NCBI GenBank assembly: GCA_049366815.1
Contig: JBMNCO010000142.1
Span: 1 to 13,368 of the forward strand
DNA: 13,368 bases
Direction: 5' to 3'
Source of the DNA: CAYNYM01 sp049366815
GTDB lineage: Bacteria > Desulfobacterota > DSM-4660 > Desulfatiglandales > HGW-15
This document shows, in pieces, positions 1 through 8,300 of this stretch (its first letter is position 1; every line of letters begins with the position of its first letter). Position numbers and translations under genes: made by a program. The notes under the pieces were generated by a model. It was not told the origin of the DNA. It saw nothing but the letters and a program-made list of their open reading frames with translations, and searched no databases.

Positions 1-36
1 ATGCGGCTTCTTCCTCTCAAACTTCTTCTTTGCCAT
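1..36 (-). CDS. tuf: Elongation factor Tu, N-terminal fragment (gene runs off the window)
   Basis: Only the first 12 codons are inside the window; they read MAKKKFERKKPH. This matches the conserved opening of bacterial EF-Tu, which usually continues VNVGTIGHVDHGKT, and not EF-G, which opens with a different sequence leading to NIGIMAHIDAGKT. EF-Tu is the GTPase that carries aminoacyl-tRNA to the ribosome in the cytoplasm. The ATG is well supported: a strong AAGGAGG lies at 43-49 with six bases to the start. The gene follows rpsG by 100 nt with no fusA between them, which is unusual for a str operon. A second EF-Tu gene ends at the other edge of the window. The GTP-binding motifs are outside the window, so the identification rests on these 12 residues and the context. 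Confidence 0.88.
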   Translation of the reverse strand, partial: MAKKKFERKKPH

Positions 37-136
37 CGCTATCCTCCTTGTGACCCACTAATGAGAGAAGTCATTTTTCCTGTTGTTGTATTGAAGAAAT
101 TTTTCTCTGGCCTTGAGACCGGTTTAACAGTGGAAT

Positions 137-607
137 CTACCACCGGTAATGTGCGAAGGCCTTATTCGCCTCGGCCATTCTATGGGTATCCTCTCTTTTT
201 TTCACAGAGGCTCCTCTTCCGTTGGCGGCATCCATAAGCTCACCGGCGAGTTTCGCAGCCATGCTCTTTTCACCTCTGGCTCTTGCAAAGGATATGACCC
301 ACCTTATGCTGAGCGCTTGACTTCTCGACGGTCTCACCTCAGTGGGAACCTGATACGTGGAGCCACCCACCCGCCTGGATTTGACTTCCACGACAGGCCT
401 CACATTATTCAGGGCCTTTTGGAATATCGCTAAGGGTTCATCGCTCGTCTTTTCTCTGATGACCTCAAAGGCCTTATAAAGAATGGATTGCGCCAGACTT
501 CTCTTTCCCTCTTTCATTAGAGAATTAACAAACTTGGCGGCCAACTCACTCTTGTATAAGGGGTCTGGCATGATCTTCCTTTTCGCAACTAATCTCTTTC
601 TGGGCAT
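137..607 (-). CDS. rpsG: 30S ribosomal protein S7
   Basis: S7 is a primary 16S rRNA binder that nucleates assembly of the 30S head and lines the E-site and mRNA exit channel. The 156-residue product has the usual length and the family hallmarks: MPRKR start, PDPLYKSEL at 14-22, the very conserved block NNVRPVVEVKSRRVGGSTYQVP at about 67-88, and the C-terminal KKREDTHRMAEANKAFAHYRW. The ATG is preceded by AAAGGAGT, which overlaps the rpsL stop; the gap between the genes is only 11 nt, so S12 and S7 are almost certainly translated from one mRNA. In gammaproteobacteria S7 represses the str operon by binding the rpsL-rpsG spacer. That spacer is about 100 nt there and only 11 nt here, so the same site cannot exist in this gap. 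The C terminus is complete, with no truncation. Confidence 0.98.
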   Translation of the reverse strand: MPRKRLVAKRKIMPDPLYKSELAAKFVNSLMKEGKRSLAQSILYKAFEVIREKTSDEPLAIFQKALNNVRPVVEVKSRRVGGSTYQVPTEVRPSRSQALSIRWVISFARARGEKSMAAKLAGELMDAANGRGASVKKREDTHRMAEANKAFAHYRW

Positions 608-618
608 ATAAGACTCCT

Positions 619-996
619 TTAGATACCCTTTGGCCTTTTAGCGCCGTATTTGGAGCGACCCTGCCGTCTGTCATCCACTCCAGCGGTATCCATTGTTCCG
701 CGGATTATATGATAACGCACACCGGGAAGATCCTTGACACGCCCCCCCCTGATGAGCACAACGGAGTGCTCCTGTAAATTGTGCCCCACACCAGGAATAT
801 AAGAAGTCACCTCGATTCCGTTTGTAAGCCTCACTCTGGCCACCTTTCTCAGGGCCGAGTTCGGCTTCTTGGGGGTCGAAGTATAGACCCTTACGCACAC
901 GCCCCTTTTTTGGGGGCAGCCTTGTAGCGCGGGGGTCTTGACCTTCTTTTTGGATTTCTCTCGCCCCTTCCTTACAAGTTGGTTAATCGTTGGCAT
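619..996 (-). CDS. rpsL: 30S ribosomal protein S12
   Basis: S12 sits at the decoding centre of the 30S subunit and helps monitor codon-anticodon pairing; it is the classical streptomycin-resistance locus. The 125-residue protein carries the typical MPTINQLVRKGR start, the loop TPKKPNSALRKVARVRL at about 41-57 and RGGRVKDLPGVRYH at about 83-96. Lys43, Lys88 and Pro91, whose mutation gives streptomycin resistance or dependence in known bacteria, are all the ordinary residues, so the allele looks wild type. Asp89 is the position that RimO beta-methylthiolates in other species. The start ATG has GAGGAG eight bases upstream. The gene lies 143 nt downstream of rpoC behind its own promoter-like sequence, and 11 nt before rpsG. 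Confidence 0.98.
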   Translation of the reverse strand: MPTINQLVRKGREKSKKKVKTPALQGCPQKRGVCVRVYTSTPKKPNSALRKVARVRLTNGIEVTSYIPGVGHNLQEHSVVLIRGGRVKDLPGVRYHIIRGTMDTAGVDDRRQGRSKYGAKRPKGI

Positions 997-1085
997 GAAC
1001 CGCTCTCCTCAACATTCCTGTTTGACATGTCGCCGCTTTTTCCAAAGACAGCGGATTCGAATCGACTGAACTCACAAAATTCTTC

Positions 1086-1114
1086 TTTTTATGCTCAGAA
1101 TCAATATTTGTCAA
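1086..1114 (-). promoter_or_regulatory. Candidate sigma-70 promoter for rpsL-rpsG-tuf
   Basis: On the minus strand, just downstream of the rpoC stop codon, a perfect TTGACA (1109-1114) is followed after 17 nt by TAAAAA (1086-1091), which matches 4 of 6 positions of the -10 consensus. The hexamers and their spacing are those of a housekeeping promoter. The rpsL start lies about 90 nt downstream. The predicted 5' leader contains a small hairpin with arms CCGCT and AGCGG (1033-1054). No intrinsic terminator is visible after rpoC, so this promoter would add to read-through from the beta operon rather than replace it. The assignment is from sequence alone. Confidence 0.6.
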
Positions 1115-1139
1115 GAAAAATTGGATACTATTTGATGAT

Positions 1140-4100
1140 TTACTGATTCCCTGATGCGATTTCAAGATTCCGGTATCCGCTCAGGCCTGTACCGGCGGGA
1201 ATCAACCGGCCCATAATGACATTCTCCTTCAGCCCTTTCAGGTAGTCTATCTTGCCAGCCACACTCGCATCTGACAAAATCTTTGTTGTCTCCTGAAATG
1301 AAGCGGCCGAAATAAAGCTTTCCGTACTCAGGGACGCCTTTGTAATCCCAAGGAGCAAAGGCTCCGCCACCGCCGGTTTAGCGCCGCCTTTGACTAATTT
1401 CTCATTTTCCTCTTCAAATCGCCACTTCTCAACATGTTCACCCAAGAGAAACTGAGAGTCGCCCGCATCGGTCACAGTGACCTGCCTCAACATTTGTCTG
1501 ACAATGACCTCAATGTGTTTATCGTTGATGCTTACCCCCTGAAGCCGATACACCTCCTGGACTTCGTCGACCAGATACTTGGCCAGGGCCTTGACGCCCC
1601 TGATCTTGAGGATATCGTGAGGATCGGCAGAGCCATCCATCAGGGATTCACCGGCCCGCACGTAATCTCCCTCCAGAACGCTGACATGCTTTCCCTTGGG
1701 AATAAAGTATTCCACCGACTCACCCAACTCCGGCGTAATGGTCACTTTACGTCGCCCTTTGGTATACTGCCCGAAGGAAACGGTTCCGTCGATCTCGGTG
1801 AGCACGGCGTTTTCCTTTGGTTTCCTCACCTCAAACAGCTCCGCAACACGGGGCAGACCGCCGGTGATATCCTTTGTCTTTGTCGTTTCCCTTGGAATCT
1901 TGGCCAGCACGGATCCGGCCTCCACTTCATCGCCTTCGTTGACCATGATAATGGCCCCGATGGGCAGATGATACCGGGCTACGCCCTTAGAAGTCCCGGG
2001 GATGACGGCCGTCCCACCTTTCTTGTCCTTGATCGACACACGAGGCCTCGCCTCAGCATCTCTTGATTCGACGATGACCCTGCTGATCTTTCCGGTGACC
2101 TTGTCCCTTTTCTCCTGCATTGTGACATCGTCAATGATATCGCCGAATTTCACAATCCCAGGCACTTCAGTCAAGATAGGGATGTTGAAAGGGTCCCATT
2201 CAGCAAGCACCTGATTGGGATTGATGATATCTCCGTCCTTAACCCTCAAGGTGGCACCATAAATAATGGGATATCGTTCAATCTCCCGGTCTCCCTTACC
2301 AAGGACCGCTATCTCACCATTTCGATTCATGACGACATAGCTTCCCTCAGCGTTCTGGACAGTCTTGAGATTCTGAAAGCTTATGGCCCCGCCATTTCTT
2401 GCTGTAATCGTGGTCTGCTCCACGCGTTTGCTCGCCGTACCTCCAATGTGGAAGGTCCTCATGGTCAGCTGTGTTCCAGGCTCCCCGATGGACTGGGCCG
2501 CTATAATCCCAATAGCCTCCCCGATATTCACTTCCTCACCATGTGCCAGATCTCGGCCATAGCATTTCTTGCAGATTCCACGCTTGGATTGACAGGTCAG
2601 CACACTCCGAATATTGACCCGCTCGATCCCGGCATCCTGTATCTTCTGAACCTTCTGTTCATCGATTTCTTCGTTTGCGGCGACAAGCAATTCTCCCGTG
2701 ACCGGATCATAGATGTCTTCAAGGGTGACCCTTCCAAGAACCCTTTCGCCGACTCTTTGAATGATTTCACCACCTTCAATAAGGGAAGATACCCAGATAC
2801 CGTCCACAGTCCCGCAGTCTTCTTCCATGATGACCGTATCCTGCGCAACATCGACAAGTCTCCGCGTAAGATAACCCGAATTGGCCGTCTTGAGGGCCGT
2901 ATCTGCGAGTCCCTTTCTGGCGCCATGTGTGGAGATAAAGTACTGAAGAACTGTAAGGCCCTCACGGAAATTGGAGGTGATAGGCGTCTCGATGATTTCC
3001 CCGGAAGGTTTTGCCATCAAACCTCTCATGCCTGCCAGCTGCCGCATCTGGTCTTTGCTCCCCCTCGAACCGGAGTCTGACATCATGTAAATGGCGTTGA
3101 AACTGGCAATTTTTGTCTCTTTTCCTTCCGGGTCCGAGATATCCTCCACGGCCATCTCGTTCATCATTTCTGAAGCGATGGTTTCGGTCGATTGTGCCCA
3201 GATATCTACGACTTTATTGTACTTTTCTCCATCCGTTATCAAACCACCCTTATATTGATCATCGATCCTCTTCACTTCCGCCTCAGACTTCTCAATGATC
3301 TCGCTTTTCCGGGAGGGGATAGTCATATCCTTCATGGATATTGAGATCCCCGAAAGGGTTGCGAATTTATAACCGACATCCTTCAATCTATCCGATAAAA
3401 TAACGGTCGTCTTGATCCCCTCCCGACGGTAGGACTCATTGACCAGGTTGCGCAATTCCTTTTTTGTCATCACCTTATTGACCATGGAGAAAGGAATCTC
3501 TTTCGGGAGTATTTCATAAAGCAGCACGCGTCCGGTGGTCGTTCGCTCCAGTCTTCCGTTTATTCTGACCTTAATGGCCGCATGAAGATCTAACTCACGG
3601 AGATCATAAGCCATTCGCACTTCTTCGGGATTGGCGAAGGCCTTGCCTTCGCCCTTGCAATAAGGCCTTTCCCTCGTCATGTAGTAGATCCCCAGAACAA
3701 TGTCCTGACTTGGGACGATGATGGGATCGCCGTTGGCTGGAGACAGTATATTGTTCGTAGACATCATGAGCACCCTTGATTCGATTTGGGCTTCTATCGA
3801 CAAGGGGACATGGCAGGCCATCTGGTCACCGTCAAAATCTGCGTTGAAGGCCGTACAAACAAGCGGATGCAACTGGATGGCCTTTCCCTCAATCAGAATA
3901 GGCTCAAAGGCTTGAATGCCCAGCCTGTGGAGGGTCGGTGCCCTGTTGAGCAACACACAATATTCCCTGACCACCTCATCCAGGGCATCCCATACCTCAG
4001 GGGTCTCTCTCTCGACCATCTTTTTTGCGGACTTTATGGTCGTTGCAAGGCCCTTTTCATCCAGTTTGTTGTAGATAAATGGTTTAAACAATTCCAAGGC

Positions 4101-5216
4101 CATTTTCTTCGGGAGCCCACACTGATGAAGCCTGAGATCAGGCCCCACCACAATGACGGACCGTCCTGAATAGTCTACCCGCTTCCCAAGAAGATTCTGG
4201 CGGAATCTCCCCTGCTTACCTTTGAGCATATCGCTCAAGGATTTGAAAGGACGCTTGTTTGCGCCGGTCACGACTTTTCCTCTTCTCCCATTGTCGAAGA
4301 GCACGTCAACGGCCTCTTGCAGCATCCTTTTCTCATTTCTGACAATGATCTCCGGGGCGTTCAGTTCAAGAAGTCTCTTCAGCCTGTTATTCCGATTAAT
4401 AACCCGTCGATACAAATCATTAAGGTCCGACGTGGCAAACCTGCCGCCGTCCAGTGGAACGAGCGGCCTGAGATCAGGGGGAAGCACCGGTACAACATCC
4501 AGGATAGTCCATTCCGGCTTGTTCTTGGAACCTTTAAAGGCGTCAATGACCTTCAGACGTTTTGCCAGCTTCTTTCTCTTGGCGTCCGACCGGGTTTCCG
4601 TCATCTCTGCTCTGAGGGTCGCAGAAACTTCTTCAAGGTCAAGACCCTGAAGAATGGTCTTGATGGCCTCCGCACCAATCCCAACCTCAAAGCGGTCGCT
4701 GTATTCCTCTCTTGCCCTGTACAGCTGTTCATCCGTCAGCAACGTCCCCTTCACCAGCGGGGTGTCTTTTGGATCCAGCACGATATAGTTTTCAAAATAG
4801 AGAACTTTTTCAAGATCTTTTAACGTCAGATCGACCAGGTTTCCGATCTTTGACGGGAGACACTTCAGGAACCAGATATGCGCTACGGGTGATGCGAGTT
4901 CGATGTGGCCCATACGCTCGCGTCTCACTTTGGACTGAATAACCTCAACACCACACTTCTCGCAGACGATCCCGCGGTGTTTCATCCGCTTATATTTACC
5001 GCAGTTGCATTCATAATCCTTTATGGGGCCGAAAATCTTCGAGCAAAACAGTCCGTCCCTTTCCGGCTTGAACGTGCGATAATTGATGGTTTCCGGCTTC
5101 TTGACCTCACCGTAGGATCGTTCCCGAATCTTTTCGGGCGATGACATAGAGATCATTACAGCATTATAGCTGGATGGATCTTTTGGCTTCGTAAAGAAGT
5201 TATAGAGTTCCTCCAA
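1140..5216 (-). CDS. rpoC: DNA-directed RNA polymerase subunit beta'
   Basis: This is the largest core subunit of RNA polymerase and carries the catalytic magnesium. It has 1358 residues. The N-terminal zinc site is Cys70, Cys72, Cys85 and Cys88. The catalytic motif NADFDGDQM spans 458-466, with Asp460, Asp462 and Asp464 at the same numbers as in E. coli. The second zinc site is Cys801, Cys875, Cys882 and Cys885. The trigger loop begins near MRTFHIGG (919-926) and is followed by a long insertion of the proteobacterial type before KDITGGLPRVAELFE. The C terminus keeps GITKASLSTESFISAASFQETT and ENVIMGRLIPAGTG. The start is TTG, supported by GAGGAG six to seven bases upstream and by the family-typical opening EELYNFF. 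It follows rpoB after 183 nt. All catalytic residues are present. Confidence 0.98.
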   Translation of the reverse strand: MEELYNFFTKPKDPSSYNAVMISMSSPEKIRERSYGEVKKPETINYRTFKPERDGLFCSKIFGPIKDYECNCGKYKRMKHRGIVCEKCGVEVIQSKVRRERMGHIELASPVAHIWFLKCLPSKIGNLVDLTLKDLEKVLYFENYIVLDPKDTPLVKGTLLTDEQLYRAREEYSDRFEVGIGAEAIKTILQGLDLEEVSATLRAEMTETRSDAKRKKLAKRLKVIDAFKGSKNKPEWTILDVVPVLPPDLRPLVPLDGGRFATSDLNDLYRRVINRNNRLKRLLELNAPEIIVRNEKRMLQEAVDVLFDNGRRGKVVTGANKRPFKSLSDMLKGKQGRFRQNLLGKRVDYSGRSVIVVGPDLRLHQCGLPKKMALELFKPFIYNKLDEKGLATTIKSAKKMVERETPEVWDALDEVVREYCVLLNRAPTLHRLGIQAFEPILIEGKAIQLHPLVCTAFNADFDGDQMACHVPLSIEAQIESRVLMMSTNNILSPANGDPIIVPSQDIVLGIYYMTRERPYCKGEGKAFANPEEVRMAYDLRELDLHAAIKVRINGRLERTTTGRVLLYEILPKEIPFSMVNKVMTKKELRNLVNESYRREGIKTTVILSDRLKDVGYKFATLSGISISMKDMTIPSRKSEIIEKSEAEVKRIDDQYKGGLITDGEKYNKVVDIWAQSTETIASEMMNEMAVEDISDPEGKETKIASFNAIYMMSDSGSRGSKDQMRQLAGMRGLMAKPSGEIIETPITSNFREGLTVLQYFISTHGARKGLADTALKTANSGYLTRRLVDVAQDTVIMEEDCGTVDGIWVSSLIEGGEIIQRVGERVLGRVTLEDIYDPVTGELLVAANEEIDEQKVQKIQDAGIERVNIRSVLTCQSKRGICKKCYGRDLAHGEEVNIGEAIGIIAAQSIGEPGTQLTMRTFHIGGTASKRVEQTTITARNGGAISFQNLKTVQNAEGSYVVMNRNGEIAVLGKGDREIERYPIIYGATLRVKDGDIINPNQVLAEWDPFNIPILTEVPGIVKFGDIIDDVTMQEKRDKVTGKISRVIVESRDAEARPRVSIKDKKGGTAVIPGTSKGVARYHLPIGAIIMVNEGDEVEAGSVLAKIPRETTKTKDITGGLPRVAELFEVRKPKENAVLTEIDGTVSFGQYTKGRRKVTITPELGESVEYFIPKGKHVSVLEGDYVRAGESLMDGSADPHDILKIRGVKALAKYLVDEVQEVYRLQGVSINDKHIEVIVRQMLRQVTVTDAGDSQFLLGEHVEKWRFEEENEKLVKGGAKPAVAEPLLLGITKASLSTESFISAASFQETTKILSDASVAGKIDYLKGLKENVIMGRLIPAGTGLSGYRNLEIASGNQ

Positions 5217-5229
5217 TGTCTTCTCCTCT
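5214..5229 (-). promoter_or_regulatory. Ribosome-binding site that fixes the TTG start of rpoC
   Basis: Reading the minus strand, AAGAGGAG is followed by a short spacer and then TTG GAG GAA CTC, giving (M)EELYNFF, the usual beginning of beta'. No ATG or GTG in the same frame lies at a suitable distance, and the next in-frame Met is well inside the conserved N terminus. The strong purine-rich site therefore supports the rare TTG start. Confidence 0.75.
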
Positions 5230-5399
5230 TTTAAAATAACTGTGGTTCTTGATTTGAAAAAAATTATGATTTCAGGAAAAGAACATCAAAACACGAATAA
5301 GCAGCGATCAATCCAATCCGTATCTGTAGGCAAATCCCTGATCTTCGAATAAAGGCTCCGACCTGGAGCGTCACCTCATCGCTATCAAACCCAGCAAAC

Positions 5400-8300
5400 C
5401 TAGATGTCTTCAAACAGCTGAAACTCCAAACCAAGACTCAATAATTCCTTGATAAGGACCTTAAAAGACTCCGGAAGTCCAGCCTCGAGCACGTTGTTTC
5501 CCTTGACGATTCGCTCGTACATGCGTGTCCTTCCTGCAACATCATCGGACTTCACCGTCAGAAATTCCTGGAGGGAGTAGGCCGCGCCATAGGCCTCCAT
5601 GGCCCACACCTCCATCTCTCCCAAGCGCTGTCCGCCGAATTGCGCCTTTCCTCCCAGTGGCTGCTGGGTGACCAAAGAGTACGGCCCAATGGATCTCGCA
5701 TGCAACTTGTCGTCGACCAAATGGTGCAATTTTAAAATATACATTACACCCACGGTAACCTGCTGATCGAACGGTTCCCCTGTCCGGCCGTCATAGAGCG
5801 TTGTCTGGCCGGTAATGGGCAATCCGGCAGCTTCCAGACATTCTTTAATCTCATCTTCATTCACGCCGTCAAACACCGGTGTTCCCATAGGGACACCATC
5901 GCTCAGTTGGCCGACCTTGTCTATCAAACCATCGTCATCTAAATCTGCGAAGAAATGTGCATACTCTTCCACTGAAAAAGACTTTTTCAGTTTCTTTCTG
6001 AGCATGCCGGCATCCCTGGTCTTTTCAAGCAAATCACGGATCTGGTGACCCAATTCAATTGAAGACCACCCCAAATGTGCCTCCAAAACCTGGCCCACAT
6101 TCATTCGGGAAGGCACACCAAGTGGATTTAAAATGATGTCTATGTGCGTGCCATCAGAAAAATACGGCATATCCTCTATGGGCAGGACCCTTGAAAGCAC
6201 ACCCTTGTTGCCGTGCCGGCCTGCCATCTTGTCACCGACGGACAACTTCCTTTTGACCGCGACGTAGACCTTGACCATCTTGATGACACCCGGGGCCAGT
6301 TCATCCCCCATGCCCAGTCTTTCAATCCTGCCTGCAAAGTTTTCCTGGATCTTACCGACACGTTCGACAAATCTCATCACGATGGATTCCATCCTCTCAA
6401 TGAGATCCATATCCTCCTTGAGGTCGGCATGGGCCCAGGCATCAACGGGAATGCCGTCGACATCCTCTTCGCTGATGGGTTTCCTTGTCCCGCAGAGGGT
6501 TTTGCCTGTGCTTTTGTCCAGGAGGTTGCTCTTTAGTTTCTTCCCGACAAGGATTGCCTTTAGTTTCGATCTCGCGCTCATGGAAACGATTTCAATCTCG
6601 TCTTCCCTGTCCTTCTCAAGCCTCGCCTTCTCTTCCTCTTCTATGGACAGGCTTCGAGAGTCCTTTTCCACACCCCTTCGGGAAAAGATTTTCGTATCAA
6701 TTACAATCCCTTCGACACCGGGCGGCACTCTCAGGGATGTATCCTTTACGTCTCCTGCCTTGTCACCGAAAATGGCCCTGAGGAGTTTTTCTTCCGGGGA
6801 AAGCTGCGTCTCACCTTTCGGGGTGATCTTCCCTACCAATATATCACCGGGTTTGACGTTGGCTCCTACTCTGATAATGCCACTCTCATCAAGGTCCCTC
6901 ATTGCGTCCTCACCCACGTTGGGGATATCCCGCGTAATTTCCTCTTTTCCCAACTTGGTGTCCCGGGAGACGACCTCAAACTCCTCGATGTGGATAGAAG
7001 TGAAGATGTCTTCTTTAACTATTCTCTCACTTACGATGATGGAATCTTCAAAATTGTATCCACCCCAGGACATGAAGGCCACCAGTACGTTCTGGCCGAG
7101 GGCAAGTTCACCGAGCTGCGTTGCGGGACCGTCTGCAATGATGTGGCCCTTCTTGACGATGTCCCCTTTCTTTACAATGGGTTTCTGATTGTAGCAGGTG
7201 TTTTGATTGGACTTCTTGTATTTAATGAGCTTATAGATCTCGACTTCATCTTCGTCGTCCTGCACCCCGGTAGACCTAATGACAATCCGCGATGCATCAA
7301 CATCCTCTACGATACCATCCCTCCTGGCGATAACGGAAACTCCCGAATCATGTGCAACAACGCTCTCGATCCCCGTGCCTATCAGTGGGGCCTTGGAGTT
7401 CAAAAGCGGAACGGCTTGCCGTTGCATATTAGAGCCCATCAGCGCCCTGTTTGCATCGTCGTGTTCCAGAAATGGAATAAGGGAGGCAGAAACACTCACG
7501 AGCTGGTCAGGAGATACATCCATGTATTTAACGCTGTTGACAGGGGCCTTACTCGCCTCGCCCTCAATCCGGACAGCCGCCTCCTCCCTGATAAATCGCC
7601 CATCCTTTTCAATGGGGGCATTGGCCTGCGCAATCGGATAGTCCTTCTCGTCGAGTGCGGAAAGATACTCGATGTCCGAACTGACAACGCCATCGGCGGC
7701 CTTCCTGTACGGCGTTTCGATAAAACCGTACTCATTGACCTGAGCATAGGTGCTCAATGAGACAATAAGTCCGATATTTGGGCCCTCCGGCGTCTCAATC
7801 GGACAGATGCGCCCGTAATGTGTCGGGTGCACATCCCGAACCTCAAACCCTGCCCTTTCCCGTGTCAAACCACCAGGACCCAAGGCACTCAGCCTTCTCT
7901 TGTGGGTGACCTCGGAAAGTGGGTTGGTCTGATCCATAAACTGGGAAAGTTGACTCGTCCCGAAGAACTCCTTTACGACGGCCGAGGCGGGCTTTGAGTT
8001 GATGAGATCATGGGGCATGAGGGTCTCGACTTCCTGAAGGCTCATCCTTTCCTTGATCGCCCTCTCCATTCTTACCAGCCCTATACGATATTGATTTTCG
8101 AGCAGCTCGCCCACCGCCCTGACCCTACGATTTCCCAGGTTATCAATATCGTCGACCATTGCCTCGGAACTCTTCAGCCTAATGAGCTCCTTGAGCGTTG
8201 CAATGATGTCCTCTCTCCTCAGGGTCCGCAGCTCAAGTGGTTCATTCACACCCAGCCGGTAATTTAATTTCAGCCGACCGACAGGTGACAGGTCATAGGA

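Noticed and set aside
983..1165. 60-codon minus-strand frame across the rpoC-rpsL gap
   Set aside because: It overlaps the ends of both neighbours, lacks a Shine-Dalgarno and covers the promoter and leader; the product resembles nothing known.
2448..3080. Plus-strand open frames of about 210 codons opposite rpoC (also 1434-2066)
   Set aside because: They are opposite fully conserved beta' sequence, have no family resemblance, and are expected by chance in such long GC-balanced genes.
5245..5280. Promoter before rpoC (TTGATG with CATAAT or TAATTT)
   Set aside because: The better -10 has only 15-nt spacing and the alternative -10 matches poorly; this is likely chance in an AT-rich stretch.
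5355..5369. Intrinsic terminator between rpoB and rpoC
   Set aside because: The stem is only 5 bp and is followed by CTTTATT rather than a real U-run. It cannot be a strong terminator in front of an essential gene.
6271..7188. Long plus-strand open frame (about 305 codons) antisense to rpoB
   Set aside because: It is a shadow of conserved rpoB coding sequence. The translation is Ser/Pro/Leu-rich without any recognisable motif, and the plus strand has no convincing ribosome-binding site or promoter for it.
7860..7960. Rifampicin-resistance allele in rpoB
   Set aside because: Asp524, His534 and Ser539 are the sensitive-type residues; the few differences from E. coli in the pocket are conservative and not classical resistance changes.
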